Part shown: piece after piece, positions 1 to 9,414 of the stretch
Position numbering within the stretch: position 1 is the first letter of the stretch
Layout: each line of letters begins with the position of its first letter
DNA from: Verrucomicrobiota bacterium
GTDB lineage: Bacteria; Verrucomicrobiota; Verrucomicrobiia; Limisphaerales; JACRJZ01
NCBI GenBank assembly: GCA_016219875.1
Contig: JACRJZ010000055.1
Coordinates: forward strand, 1 to 64,000
Length of the DNA: 64,000 bases
Direction: 5' to 3'
The notes under the pieces: generated by a model
The model's input: only the letters and a program-made list of their open reading frames with translations
The model's database searches: none
What the model was told of the DNA's origin: nothing
Made by a program: the position numbers and the translations under genes

Positions 1-165
1 AAACTGGCGTGTGGGGTCTATCATCTGTTGAAGTATCAAGAGGACTATGTCCCCTTGGACGTGGCGGTGTATGAGTTGAAAGCGGCCGAAGCGCGGATGA
101 AACGGCTGCGACGCGAAGCCCAAGAGCTGGGCTGGGAACTCATTGCGATGAAGCCCGCTGCGTAA
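1..165 (+). CDS. IS110-like transposase, C-terminal end (partial)
   Basis: The window opens inside an open frame of 54 codons that stops at 163-165. The visible residues (VYHLLKYQEDYV near the start, then a charged helix RMKRLRREAQELGWEL) resemble the last part of IS110-family transposases, where a short helical tail carrying YHLL and a LGW/LGY motif closes the protein. The catalytic regions lie upstream of the window, so the assignment rests on this tail only. The stop codon is just 8 bases from a truncated copy of the dispersed repeat A, so the element may have inserted into that repeat. Confidence 0.5.
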   Translation, partial: KLACGVYHLLKYQEDYVPLDVAVYELKAAEARMKRLRREAQELGWELIAMKPAA

Positions 166-173
166 GTGTTATT

Positions 174-220
174 TGGAAGTCTGCGCTACGAGTGCTCCCG
201 AACCGAGTTTGATGCAGCCC
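174..220. repeat. Repeat A, right half only
   Basis: The sequence matches the right end of the complete copy at 34513-34713: an AGTCTGCGCTAC segment, then the terminal inverted repeat ending TTTGATGCAGCCC. The left half is absent, replaced by the transposase tail. Confidence 0.75.
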
Positions 221-272
221 CGGTCCAACTTTGAGTTTTGAAGTTACAGCTTCTCTCCGCCATGCTGCGCGC

Positions 273-2867
273 ATGAAAGCTACCGGTTTCGTTCTCCTGG
301 TTCTGTTCGCGGTCGCCCTGGGTTCATCCGCCGCTACGCCTGCGCTTCGCGTCGTCAAGGCCGCGAACGGCACGCCGCTCGTCCGCAACGGCGGCTTTGA
401 GGAATTGGAGGACGCCCAACCCGCCGGCTGGCGCGCGTGGCAGAGCGGCTTCCGTCTCGCGGCCGGCGAAGGTCGCGGCGGTTCGACCGCGGTGGTGTGC
501 GAGAACCGGAGCGAGAAAGCCGAGTTTGGCGTCAGCCAGACGCTCACGCTCAATCGCGCCAGAGTCGCGCCGCTGGTGGTGCGCGCCTGGAGCAAAGCGG
601 AGAGTGCCGGTGCCGGCGCGGACAGCGGTTACTCGGTTTATGTCGATCTCGTGTACGCGGACGGCTCGACACTGTGGGGTCAGACCGCGCCCTTCCGCTG
701 CGGCACGCACGCTTGGGAGCGGCGCGAAGTCCTGATCCTGCCCGAAAAGCCGGTCAAGTCGCTTACGGCCTACTGCTTGTTCCGCGGCCACACCGGCAAG
801 GTGTGGTTCGACGACGTGACTGTGGAGGAAGTGAAAGCGGAGGGCGCTGCCGTGTTGTTCCAGGGCGTGCCGGTCACGCCCACGGCTCCCAGCGCGCAGA
901 CACCGGCGGCTCCGGAGAAGCGGCTCGAAACCAGCGACGGTCTGGCCCTCACACAACGCGGCGGGGCGATCGCCTCCGTGCGCGCCGGTCCGCGCGACCT
1001 GACCGCGCCATCGCCCGGCGGCTTTCTGGTTCGCGACGTGGCGGCAAACTCGGATTTCTTCCGGTTCGAGAACGGCGCTTGTCCCGACCTCGGCCTCAAG
1101 GTGGACGTGGAGTTCACTTCTCTTAAAAACCACATCGCCGTCCGGGGCCGCGTGACGGACACCACGGCCAAAGACCGCGCGGTAACGCTGGTGTTCGCCC
1201 TGCCGCTCGAGGCCGTCGGCTGGCGCTGGGGCGACGACATTCGCCGGCATCGCGTCATTGCGGGCCGGGGTGAGTTCGCGAATTCGGTGTCCGTCCGCTG
1301 TGGCGCGACCGGCACGATGTCGCTGTATCCGCTCGCGGCCGTGTGGGGCGAGCGCGACGGCCTCGCCCTGGGCCTGGACATGGCGCGACCGGCGGTCTAT
1401 CGCGTCGGGTATCACGCCGGGCGGAAGACGCTGTTCATTGCCTGGGATTTCGGGCTGGTGAAGGAGACGGAACGCTTTCCGAGCGGCGCCGAGTTCGCTG
1501 GCGTGATTTACCGTTTCGATCCGGCCGCGGGCTTCCGTTCGGCGTTTCAGAAGTTCACGGAGATCTTTCCGGAGCACTTCGCCGTGCGCGCGAAGGAGCA
1601 GGGCCTCTGGATGCCGTTCACGAACGTCAGCAAGGTCCAGGGCTGGGAGGACTTCGGCTTCCGGTTTCACGAGGGCAACAACAACGTGCCCTGGGACGAT
1701 GAGCACGGCGTCCTGAGCTTCCGCTACACCGAGCCAATGACGTGGTGGATGCGGATGAAGAAGGGCACGCCACGGACGATGGAGGCGGCGCTGAATCTCC
1801 AAGAGGAACTGGCGCGCGGCACCGACGCCCAGCTCCGCCGCATGGCCGAAGTGTCGCGCGTGGCGGCGATGTTCGACGAAGGCGGCCAGCCCGCTCTGCG
1901 CTTTCAGAATACTCCTTGGTGCGACGGCGCGGTGTGGAGCCTGAACCCGAATCCACGGCTGGGCGTGACAGCGGCAGACGCAAGCGGGCCGGGCGCTGTG
2001 GCATCCAGCCGCGTACCCACGAATGCCGCCACGGTCTATTGGAGCGACTCCATCAAGGCCCGGCTCTACGGCCCGGCCGCGAAAGGCCGTCTCGACGGGG
2101 AGTATCTCGATTCGCTGGAGGGCTATGTCACGACCGAACTCAACTTCCGCCGCGAGCATTTCCGCGCCAGCACCGTGCCGCTCACGTTTGCCACGGACAC
2201 GAAGCAACCCGCGCTCTTCAAAGGACTCGCCGTGGCCGAATTCACGAAATGGATGGCCGACGACGTTCGCGCCCTGGGCAAGCTCATGTTCGCCAACGGC
2301 GTGCCATATCGCTTCACGTTCCTCTGTTCCTGGCTCGACGTTCTGGGCACGGAGACGGATTGGCTGCGCGCCGGCAAGTATCAGCCCGCGTCCCTCTCGC
2401 AGATGGACCTCTGGCGCACCATGTCCGGGGCCAAGCCGTATCTGCTGCTGATGAACACGGACTACGACCAGTTCACGCCCGATCTGGTGGAGAAGTATTT
2501 CAACCGGTGCCTTTTTTACGGAATGTGGCCCGGCTTCTTCAGCCACAATGCGGCGGACAATCCCTACTGGCAGAATCCGAAGTGGTACAACCGCGACCGG
2601 CCGCTTTTCAAAAAGTTCCTCCCGGACATCAAACGCGTGGCGGAAGCGGGCTGGCAACCGGTCACTGGCGCCACTTGCGACAACGAGAAGATTCTGCTCG
2701 AACGCTTCGGCCCCGACGCCGGCGGCACGGTGTACTTCACGGCGTTCAACGACACGGCCCAGGCGCAAAGCGGGACCGTGCGCGCCGGCGCGAAGCCCGG
2801 CCAGAACTGGCCCGTGCGGCTTCAACCGCAAGAGTGCGTGGTGCTGCGGGTGGCGGGCGGGAAGTAG
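273..2867 (+). CDS. Secreted protein with N-terminal CBM4/9-like domain
   Basis: An 864-residue exported protein of unknown function. I chose the ATG at 273 because it begins a clean signal peptide (MKATGFVLLVLFAVALG, then Ala-rich); an upstream in-frame ATG at 231 would add 14 residues in front of it. Residues about 35-190 start with the NGGFEE motif typical of CBM4/9-like jelly-roll domains and end with WFDDVTVEEV, also typical of that fold. The remaining 650 residues are rich in Trp and Asp (for example WEDFGF, NNNVPWDD, DGEYLDSLEGY), as in TIM-barrel glycoside hydrolases, but I cannot assign a catalytic family. A role in polysaccharide binding or breakdown is inference. Confidence 0.7.
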   Translation: MKATGFVLLVLFAVALGSSAATPALRVVKAANGTPLVRNGGFEELEDAQPAGWRAWQSGFRLAAGEGRGGSTAVVCENRSEKAEFGVSQTLTLNRARVAPLVVRAWSKAESAGAGADSGYSVYVDLVYADGSTLWGQTAPFRCGTHAWERREVLILPEKPVKSLTAYCLFRGHTGKVWFDDVTVEEVKAEGAAVLFQGVPVTPTAPSAQTPAAPEKRLETSDGLALTQRGGAIASVRAGPRDLTAPSPGGFLVRDVAANSDFFRFENGACPDLGLKVDVEFTSLKNHIAVRGRVTDTTAKDRAVTLVFALPLEAVGWRWGDDIRRHRVIAGRGEFANSVSVRCGATGTMSLYPLAAVWGERDGLALGLDMARPAVYRVGYHAGRKTLFIAWDFGLVKETERFPSGAEFAGVIYRFDPAAGFRSAFQKFTEIFPEHFAVRAKEQGLWMPFTNVSKVQGWEDFGFRFHEGNNNVPWDDEHGVLSFRYTEPMTWWMRMKKGTPRTMEAALNLQEELARGTDAQLRRMAEVSRVAAMFDEGGQPALRFQNTPWCDGAVWSLNPNPRLGVTAADASGPGAVASSRVPTNAATVYWSDSIKARLYGPAAKGRLDGEYLDSLEGYVTTELNFRREHFRASTVPLTFATDTKQPALFKGLAVAEFTKWMADDVRALGKLMFANGVPYRFTFLCSWLDVLGTETDWLRAGKYQPASLSQMDLWRTMSGAKPYLLLMNTDYDQFTPDLVEKYFNRCLFYGMWPGFFSHNAADNPYWQNPKWYNRDRPLFKKFLPDIKRVAEAGWQPVTGATCDNEKILLERFGPDAGGTVYFTAFNDTAQAQSGTVRAGAKPGQNWPVRLQPQECVVLRVAGGK

Positions 2868-2899
2868 CTGGCGGACTCACTCCGAACTCGGAAGTGGAA

Positions 2900-3052
2900 A
2901 TGGGGAGCGCGCCCGCCTCGGGCGCAGTTTTCCGCGCCCTCGCGGAAAACTCCAGAGCGCCAGAATCGTTCCGGTGTAGCCCTGCCGGCGCAGGCCCCGA
3001 AGGCTGGACGCGGGGGCGCGTCCAGCCACGCCCGGGGCGGGCGTGCTCCCCA
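2900..3052. repeat. Intergenic palindromic element (family H)
   Basis: The gap between the secreted protein and the methyltransferase begins TGGGGAGCGCGCCCGCC and ends with the near reverse complement GGCGGGCGTGCTCCCCA. Smaller stem-loops lie inside (CGCGGAAAAC opposite GTTTTCCGCG). It may also act as a bidirectional terminator between the convergent genes. Confidence 0.6.
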
Positions 3053-3068
3053 ATTTTAGCCCACGGAC

Positions 3069-4634
3069 TTACCCCACGAGCAGACCCAGCCGCGCGAGTT
3101 TCTCCATGTTCTTCTCCAACTCGACGGCAAGGAGCGCGCGCGTCTGGGCCTCGTCAGGCTTCGGTTCGGCGAGGGCGTCTTTGGACTTGAGGAAATGGAA
3201 GAGTTCATCCGCCAGTGCGGCGCGGTCGCGCGTGCCGTCGAGCAGGCCCAGAAGATGGCGACCCAGTTCATCCTCCACGCGGACGACTTGGTGACGCTGC
3301 GTGGCCACCGAGTTGCCGCGCCGAATCTGCCAGCGCGCCAGGGCGCTGGCGGCCGGCCGCTCGCCGGCGCAGGTGACACACGGCGGAGCGTACGCGTGGA
3401 ACTCCACCGCGCCTGTGCCGTAAAGTTGAAGGAGGAATTTGCAGAACTGGAGCCGGTCTTCGGCATCAAACTCCGCCGGCACGCCGGCCTCGCGCAGGCG
3501 TTGGCCGGAGCGCGCCACCAGTTCGTCGAACGGCAGGGCGCTGGGCCAGATTCCGCCGAGGAGCAGCAAGGCCGCCTTGCCGAGCGGGAAGTCCGTTTCC
3601 ACTTTTGTCCCGCGCGGGGTCTGAAACGTGATGACGACCGAGGCCCTGAGTTCAGGCGTAGGCGACGACGATGTGACGGCGGCGCCGATGTGGAACGCGG
3701 CGACTTGCTCCGCTCGGGGTTCAGACTGCAACGCGACTTCCGCATGACAGAGCAGCGTCTGGCGGAAGCGGCGGCACTTGAGGAAGTCCAGATACTGCTC
3801 GCGCCGGATGCGGTCGCGGGCGAGTTGCGCCAGCGCCTCGTGCGTGGCGGGCGGGCGGGTGTGGTCGAGCATCTCGAAATAGTCTGCCTCGCCGAGGTAT
3901 TGGAGGCCGTGGCGGCGGGCGTGATCGATGAACTGCGTGAAATAGAGCGGGGCGCTGATTTCCGCCAGTTCGTCGTGGAAGAGATGGCCTTCCTCGTGTT
4001 CGAGGATCGTGTCCAGTTCGGACTTCAAGAACTGGGCGTATTCATCTCCGGCCGTCTGGCCATCGGCCAGGAATCGCACCAGGGCCATCGCCTGCTGCAC
4101 GCGCTCCATCGGGGCGATGACGTGGCGGACGTGGAAGAGCATCATTTCGCGCACCATGTTGCGGAGGTGGTTGCCGGGATAGGTGCTGTAGCTCACGAAG
4201 GCCACGCCCTGTGGCGCGAGGTTTTCGCGCGCGATCCGCAGCACGTGGTCCCGCACGTCCGCCGGCACCCACGAGTAAAGTCCGTGGGCGATGATGTAGT
4301 CGAACCGGCCCCAGTCCGCGTCGATCTCCGTGATGCTGCCCGTCACGAGCCGGATGTTCGTCAAGCCCAGTTCCGCGATCACGCTTTGGCCTTCGGTCAC
4401 CGGCTGCGCGGCGAGGTCAATGCCGACAAACTCACTGCCCGGCAGGCTGAAGGCCATCGGGATGAGATTGCTGCCGTTGCCGCAGCCGAGTTCGAGCACG
4501 CGGCAGCGCGCGACGGGCGCGGGCTTCAGGCCGAACAACGTTGCCAAAGTCGCCAGCCGATCCGGGTGCGTCTGGACGTGGGTGTAACTCGGATACGGGA
4601 CTTCGTCGTAGGCGGTCGGGGCGGAAGAAGTCAT
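3069..4634 (-). CDS. Class I SAM methyltransferase with regulatory domain
   Basis: A 521-residue protein. The N-terminal half is a class I S-adenosylmethionine-dependent methyltransferase: motif I is VLELGCGNGSN (about residues 46-56), followed by an acidic FVGIDLA strand end. The opening YDEVPYPSYTHVQTHP is characteristic of a bacterial family that joins this domain to a predicted methyltransferase regulatory domain (PF10119-type) in the middle, with a winged-helix-like C-terminal part. The substrate is unknown; proteins of this build are often annotated as putative protein methyltransferases. It stands alone and converges on the upstream secreted protein. Confidence 0.75.
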   Translation of the reverse strand: MTSSAPTAYDEVPYPSYTHVQTHPDRLATLATLFGLKPAPVARCRVLELGCGNGSNLIPMAFSLPGSEFVGIDLAAQPVTEGQSVIAELGLTNIRLVTGSITEIDADWGRFDYIIAHGLYSWVPADVRDHVLRIARENLAPQGVAFVSYSTYPGNHLRNMVREMMLFHVRHVIAPMERVQQAMALVRFLADGQTAGDEYAQFLKSELDTILEHEEGHLFHDELAEISAPLYFTQFIDHARRHGLQYLGEADYFEMLDHTRPPATHEALAQLARDRIRREQYLDFLKCRRFRQTLLCHAEVALQSEPRAEQVAAFHIGAAVTSSSPTPELRASVVITFQTPRGTKVETDFPLGKAALLLLGGIWPSALPFDELVARSGQRLREAGVPAEFDAEDRLQFCKFLLQLYGTGAVEFHAYAPPCVTCAGERPAASALARWQIRRGNSVATQRHQVVRVEDELGRHLLGLLDGTRDRAALADELFHFLKSKDALAEPKPDEAQTRALLAVELEKNMEKLARLGLLVG

Positions 4635-4671
4635 AGGTCTGTCACGCGTGGGAATGGATTGAGGTTGGCTT

Positions 4672-4741
4672 GGTGGGGCGAGCGTAATCGCGAGCCGTGG
4701 GGCGTACGCTGGGAACGGCTCGCGAGTACGCTCGCCCCACC
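4672..4741. repeat. Repeat C, palindromic (copy 1)
   Basis: The left arm GGTGGGGCGAGCGTAATCGC pairs with the right arm GCGAGTACGCTCGCCCCACC around a short loop. A second copy with the same arms lies at 45723-45791. It fills the gap between the methyltransferase start and the end of the pseudokinase gene. Confidence 0.85.
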
Positions 4742-4809
4742 GGAGAAGACCGAGAGATTATGCGGAGGGAATCATGGGTTTGGCGCTGGGCACCGCGCGC
4801 GGACGCGGC

Positions 4810-7800
4810 CTACGGCTTGCGTTGCAGGACCACGCGGAAGCCGATGTAGGCCCCGCCTTTCTCGACGAAGTCCTTGCCTTCCGGCGAATTCGTCAGCACC
4901 TCGCTGATCAACCGGTCGGCGCCCACCTGCGTCTTGGGCCGCAGGCGGTCACAAGCGCCGCCCACGGTGATCACGTTGCCGTCGGCGTCGCGACACCACT
5001 CTTCAGCGTTGCCATAGAGATCAAAGAGGCCGAAGGAGTTGCTCGCGCTGCGCGGCGTCTCCGTCGCCGGCTGAAGGGTTTCCGGCGGCTTGAACACGGC
5101 GTTGACGAGGCTGTTGCCGTCGGCGACCGCGAACTCTTTCCATTGGGTCTGCGTAGGAATCTCATAGGCCCAGCCCTGGAACTGGTCCTTGTCCAGGGAA
5201 GCCCGGTCGCGTTGCGAAAGCAGGGCGCAGAACTCCGCTGCCTTCTGAAACGGCACCAAGGTCACCGGATGCTGCGGCGTCAGGTAGCTCAGGTCGGCCA
5301 CGACCGGGGCCGCGCCCGCCACCGCCTGGTACTGCTCCCGCGTCACTTCCAGCCGCCCGACGTAATAGATGCTGGACCCTTTGGCCACGCGGACGAGGGC
5401 CATTTGCACGCTGTTGGTCCAAACGTCCGGCTGAAACTGGAAGGGCAGATTGGTTTCGGTCAGCGTGCCGTCGGCGAACGGCTGCGGTGCGGCGGGCCAG
5501 TTGGTGGCCAGGCCGAGGTTGTAGGCCGGCGCGAAATAGAATTGGTGCGGGCCAGGCCGCAACACGAAATCCACCAACGGCGTCGTCAGACCGGTGTCGG
5601 CGTTGGTCGAATCGAGGAAGACCTTCAAGCCGCTCTGGGTGGTGCGGAGGCGGACCTTCGCGTGGGCCAGGCGCAGTTGCTGCGTGGGGATTCTGCCTTC
5701 GACCGTGGCCACCACGTTCGTCACCGGATCGAGCGGCGGGCGTCGGGCGATGAACCGATACGAACCCCACGGGCGCTGGAGTTGGAGGAGGTTCGTGCGG
5801 ACCTGTTGGCCTCGGTCGTCCTCGATGGCGGCATCGGGCGGATCGACTGCGATGGCCAGGCTGTAGAGCGTGGGAATGAGGTTGGTGGAGAGCGTCCAGG
5901 TTTCTCCATTCGCCAGGGCCGGCACGTTGAAGTTGACCGTGTCGAAATGCAGCTTGGTGATCCGGCCGGCGAGCGGCTCGTTGGTCCGGACCAGCCCCTC
6001 GATGGAGAGTCCGGGCAACGCCTTGCCGCCAAGTTCAATCGCCGCCGCTTCCGTCCCGGTGCGGACGCGGACCGTGGCGCGGGCGATCTGGAAACTCAGT
6101 TGATTGGTTTGTCGCAGCGCGGACGGGACGCTGTTCGTGACCGGCAGCAGCGGCCCCAGCAAGCCTTCGCGATACTCCGCCACGAGCAAGTTCGTGCCGA
6201 GCGGCAGGATGACGTTGGTGGCGTTCGTGCCCACGAGCCACGACAGCGCCGCGTTGGTGACGAGCGAGACGCGCGTGCCTTCGAGGTCGGTGCGCAGCGT
6301 GACCACGCCGCCCATCGGCACGAGGTTCGTGGCCCAGCGGAACGCCTGCCCGGCCACGAGCGTCTGCCGGAACTCATTCGTCTTGTAGCCGTCGGCCCAG
6401 ATTCTGAACGTGAACTCGCCCGTCGGCCACGGCCGACTGGAGATGGGCGTGCGCCCGACGAGGTTCGAGAAATTCACGGAGGACGCCCAGACTTCGGCGT
6501 TGGTGGGCGTGGTGTCGAAAGAGAGCTGGGCAAACGGCAGGTCGAGCAGGTTGGTGATCGTCTCGTTCGGGACCACGATGTTGGTGATCCGCAGGTCCGG
6601 CCACGGATGGACGCGCACGGTGAACACGCGCGGCCCCGCCAAGGCCGAGAACCCGCACGGCGCCACGTTGGATTCGCCGCCAAAGACGACCGTGAACGGC
6701 AGCGTGGAGAGCCTCTTGAAAAAGACGTAGCCCTCGTTCTCCCGCTTCCGCTGGAGGGTGACGGCCACGTTCAGGTCTGCGCCCGGCTCCAAGATGAGGT
6801 TCGTGGCCGCGGGCCAATGCTCTTGCCTCGTGTCCGACACCTGGAACTTGTACCGGCCCGGCGGTAACAACTCGAACCGCGCGGGACTCGGGCCCCAGTT
6901 CTGCGCCGTCGGCAGTGAGACGCCGTTGGTTTCGGTCAGTTCAATCGTGGCCCCCGCCACGTTGCTGCTCGTCACGGCCACGGTGCCGTGGAGAAAAACG
7001 AAATCCAGGTTGGTCGGGAACTGCGGGCGGACCTCGGCGGTGAAGACAATGTTGGTGGCTGAGAGAACGTTGGTCCGCGCCGGCGGCTGCTTGAACTCGT
7101 ACCGCGCCTCCACCGAGTAACTGCCCGCCTTGAGCCGGCGGGTCACGGGCTGCCCGGTGGTTGTGATCGCCGGCTCGGTCGCGCGTCCGGTCGCGTCTTT
7201 GATCGCGAGCGTTGCGCCCGGCAGCCGGCAGTTGAGCACCAGCGTGCCCTTGCGCGTCAGCTTCCAACCGAAGAATCCGCCCGCGCCCAGCAACACCACC
7301 AGCGCGGCGAGGCCCAGCGGCAACGCCACGCGCGAGCCGACGCCTTTCGGGACCAGCTTGAGGATTTCCTGCTCCAGCTTCGCGAGGTCGAGGTCGGCGA
7401 GCGCCAATTCGTGGTGGAGCAGGCGGTTGCAGAGCGCAATCCACTGCGGCGCGTTCTTGCCGAAGGCCGCCTTCCATTCCGCCGTGACTTCGAGCGGAAG
7501 AATCAAGCTCTCCCAGTCGGTCACCGCCTTGCGCCGGACGAGTTGGTAAAGCAGTTGCCCGATGGCCTTGAGGTCGGCCAGTTCAAGCGTGTCCGCTTCG
7601 GCCGCTCCACCGTGGACCGGGTCCGAAACCACCACCGCGCCGCTCTCGACTTTGCCGGTGCTGCCCACGAACACGTTCGTCGGCTTGAGATTGCCGTGCG
7701 CTCGTCCGCAGGTTTGCTTGATGGCCAGCGCGCCGCGCGTGATCGACAGCAGAAGATGCGTGAGGGCCGCGCCGCCAAACTGGACGCGCGTGCTCAGGGC

Positions 7801-8130
7801 GTTCTCCAGGCTTTGCGGGTAGAGCGGCGTGGCGAACCACACCGAGGTGCCGTCCTGGCCGTGGTCCAGCACCGGCGCGACGCACGGGGAAGCCGCGGCG
7901 GCCTTCTTCTGGATTTCCACCCGCTGCAGCGCGGCCCGCGTCAGCCCGGCATAGAGGGCGTCGAGTTCTTCCTTCGCCGCCGCGTCCAGCAGCGTGAGGA
8001 GGTTCGGGGAGAAGACCTTGACCGCGCACGTCGGCGGCCCGGCGGCGCCCGGCGGACGCGCGCGATAAACGACCGTGCCCTGCCCCGTCGCAATCTCGCG
8101 GTCAAGTTGGTAGTTTCCGTAGGACTGCAT
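4810..8130 (-). CDS. Membrane pseudokinase with PEGA-like repeats and FGE-sulfatase domain
   Basis: An 1106-residue protein with three parts. Residues 1-250 form a Ser/Thr-kinase-like fold with a glycine loop (ATGQGTVVYRAR, about 14-25) and the ATP lysine in CAVKVF (K38). The catalytic loop reads HGNLKPTN (145-152), lacking the catalytic Asp of HRDLKPEN, and DFG is replaced by SDP (169-171), so it is probably a pseudokinase. One membrane helix follows (about 268-290). The long middle part carries repeated Asn/Thr-rich beta modules like PEGA domains. The C-terminus (about 880-1106) is a formylglycine-generating-enzyme-like fold with VTREQYQAV, YEIPTQTQW and GNAEEWC motifs. A sensor or scaffold at the cell envelope is likely; substrate and partner are unknown. 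Confidence 0.8.
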   Translation of the reverse strand: MQSYGNYQLDREIATGQGTVVYRARPPGAAGPPTCAVKVFSPNLLTLLDAAAKEELDALYAGLTRAALQRVEIQKKAAAASPCVAPVLDHGQDGTSVWFATPLYPQSLENALSTRVQFGGAALTHLLLSITRGALAIKQTCGRAHGNLKPTNVFVGSTGKVESGAVVVSDPVHGGAAEADTLELADLKAIGQLLYQLVRRKAVTDWESLILPLEVTAEWKAAFGKNAPQWIALCNRLLHHELALADLDLAKLEQEILKLVPKGVGSRVALPLGLAALVVLLGAGGFFGWKLTRKGTLVLNCRLPGATLAIKDATGRATEPAITTTGQPVTRRLKAGSYSVEARYEFKQPPARTNVLSATNIVFTAEVRPQFPTNLDFVFLHGTVAVTSSNVAGATIELTETNGVSLPTAQNWGPSPARFELLPPGRYKFQVSDTRQEHWPAATNLILEPGADLNVAVTLQRKRENEGYVFFKRLSTLPFTVVFGGESNVAPCGFSALAGPRVFTVRVHPWPDLRITNIVVPNETITNLLDLPFAQLSFDTTPTNAEVWASSVNFSNLVGRTPISSRPWPTGEFTFRIWADGYKTNEFRQTLVAGQAFRWATNLVPMGGVVTLRTDLEGTRVSLVTNAALSWLVGTNATNVILPLGTNLLVAEYREGLLGPLLPVTNSVPSALRQTNQLSFQIARATVRVRTGTEAAAIELGGKALPGLSIEGLVRTNEPLAGRITKLHFDTVNFNVPALANGETWTLSTNLIPTLYSLAIAVDPPDAAIEDDRGQQVRTNLLQLQRPWGSYRFIARRPPLDPVTNVVATVEGRIPTQQLRLAHAKVRLRTTQSGLKVFLDSTNADTGLTTPLVDFVLRPGPHQFYFAPAYNLGLATNWPAAPQPFADGTLTETNLPFQFQPDVWTNSVQMALVRVAKGSSIYYVGRLEVTREQYQAVAGAAPVVADLSYLTPQHPVTLVPFQKAAEFCALLSQRDRASLDKDQFQGWAYEIPTQTQWKEFAVADGNSLVNAVFKPPETLQPATETPRSASNSFGLFDLYGNAEEWCRDADGNVITVGGACDRLRPKTQVGADRLISEVLTNSPEGKDFVEKGGAYIGFRVVLQRKP

Positions 8131-8149
8131 TGGTCAGCCTTAATCCGGC

Positions 8150-8320
8150 CAGGGGAAGCCACCGATATCACAGATGGCACAGACCCAGAAAGGTTCGCGC
8201 GAAGGCAAGCCGTTCACCCACGAAGTGCGTTTCCGAGGGTTGGCTTCACCTCTTCTGCTTTTTCCATCTGTGTCATCGGCGTCATCTGTGGCCCCTCCTA
8301 TTGCTTCGTTTAGGGTCAAG
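8150..8320. repeat. Intergenic repeat with inverted ends (family G)
   Basis: The stretch between the pseudokinase start and the lipoprotein stop has a left arm, GATATCACAGATGGCACAGA, and inverted right-hand copies (CCATCTGTGTCATCGGCGTC and ATCTGTGGCC). No credible gene is seen in it. Confidence 0.5.
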
Positions 8321-8356
8321 GCTGAGTTCAGCATCCGTGGCCGTCGGCCCGGACGC

Positions 8357-8884
8357 TCACTTGCCGTTGAAAGGCGTGACTTGCGGCCCGCCTTCGGTCA
8401 GGACCACCCGCAGTTCCTTCGTGCCGGGCGGCCAGGCGCATTTGTCCAGCGCCAGGATTTGCCGTCGTGGATCGCCCGAACCGGGCTGGTCGGTGTGCGC
8501 GCCCGGCAGGTTGACCAGCACGAACACGTAGGAGATGGCCTGCGCTTTCCACGGCGTCCACACGGGATCGTTGAGCGGCAGGGACGCCGTCAGCGCGGAG
8601 CCGCCGGTGAAGTTGACGGTCTTCTTTGGGGCACTGGAACGCAGGGCGTCGCCGTCCTTCCAGTACTTCGTCATGCTATAGGCTTCGTAGCGGCTGCGGC
8701 TGGCCTCGTTCACCCCCACCAAATCCACCTCCACCGACTTGCCTTGCAGGGCCGGTGAGAGGGAAACCTGGATCGGATAATAGGCGGGCACGGGCTTGCC
8801 CTTTTTGCAGGGGTCGGCGCAGCCCGACAAGAAGAGCGCCAAAGGCAGAGCGGCGGCCAGGACGGGGAAGAAGGTTCGTTTCAT
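8357..8884 (-). CDS. Predicted lipoprotein of unknown function
   Basis: A 175-residue protein. The start at 8884 gives a lipoprotein signal peptide, MKRTFFPVLAAALPLALFLSG followed by Cys22. A longer frame upstream runs through repeat A DNA and is not credible. The mature part begins with PCKKGKPVPAYYPIQVSL and contains predicted beta strands (VEVDLVGVNE, ISYVFVLVNLPG), a small beta-sandwich pattern vaguely like secretion-system lipoproteins such as TssJ. No T6SS gene is nearby, so that comparison is speculative. Confidence 0.65.
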   Translation of the reverse strand: MKRTFFPVLAAALPLALFLSGCADPCKKGKPVPAYYPIQVSLSPALQGKSVEVDLVGVNEASRSRYEAYSMTKYWKDGDALRSSAPKKTVNFTGGSALTASLPLNDPVWTPWKAQAISYVFVLVNLPGAHTDQPGSGDPRRQILALDKCAWPPGTKELRVVLTEGGPQVTPFNGK

Positions 8885-8994
8885 GGATTTGAACTTGTTG
8901 AGTTTGACCGGACAATCAGCATCTAACTGCGGGGACAGATAACGGCGGCCACGGCAGAGTGTCAATGCGTTTTCCGGCGAGGCGAGCTCAGAGC

Positions 8995-9155
8995 AGGGCT
9001 GCATCAAACTCGTTCCGGCGCGCGGCTGTCCCAGCCGCAGCGACCACGAACGACCGAGCGACCCGTGAAAAGGCTTGAGCCGGCGGGTTCCGAGCGTGGC
9101 TGCGGCTGGAACAGCCGCGCGCCGGGCGATGCCAGACCGAGCTTGATGCAGCCCT
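8995..9155. repeat. Repeat A, complete copy
   Basis: Terminal inverted repeats AGGGCTGCATCAAACTC and GAGCTTGATGCAGCCCT bound 161 bases. Inside, a second inverted pair (GCGCGGCTGTCCCAGCCGC and GCGGCTGGAACAGCCGCGC) makes the element a long imperfect hairpin. It lies upstream of the lipoprotein gene. Confidence 0.85.
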
Positions 9156-9238
9156 AATCTCAGAGTCTCGCAACTGTCCGACAAAGCCGCTCGACCCATC
9201 ACTCCGTTCACCTCTCAGCCATATCCATGCAGTCGAGG

Positions 9239-9404
9239 GAACCACGAAATACACGAAATACACGAAAACAAAGGCTGAACCGCGGTGGGGAGCGGAGGCT
9301 CCGGCGTCACCAAAAGGTGACCGCGCTGAGGGACCTTTCCGTTCCCAGGCCAGCTACGGTTTTCTTGGGTCTTCCTTTCGTGTGTTTCGTGTATTTCGTG
9401 GTTC
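9239..9404. repeat. Repeat F with inverted ends
   Basis: The left end holds two tandem CACGAAATA units (GAACCACGAAATACACGAAA) and the right end is the inverse (TTTCGTGTATTTCGTGGTTC). About 110 bases of unrelated GC-rich DNA lie between. It sits directly downstream of the ACT-domain gene and could help terminate it. Confidence 0.75.
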
Positions 9405-9414
9405 TACTGAGTTG

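Noticed and set aside
324..2831. Very long open frame on the reverse strand opposite the secreted protein
   Set aside because: High-GC antisense shadow. It has no domain or signal sequence, whereas the forward frame has both.
4774..6867. Long forward open frame opposite the pseudokinase gene
   Set aside because: Arg/His/Gly-rich antisense translation with no recognisable domain; the reverse frame shows kinase and FGE motifs.
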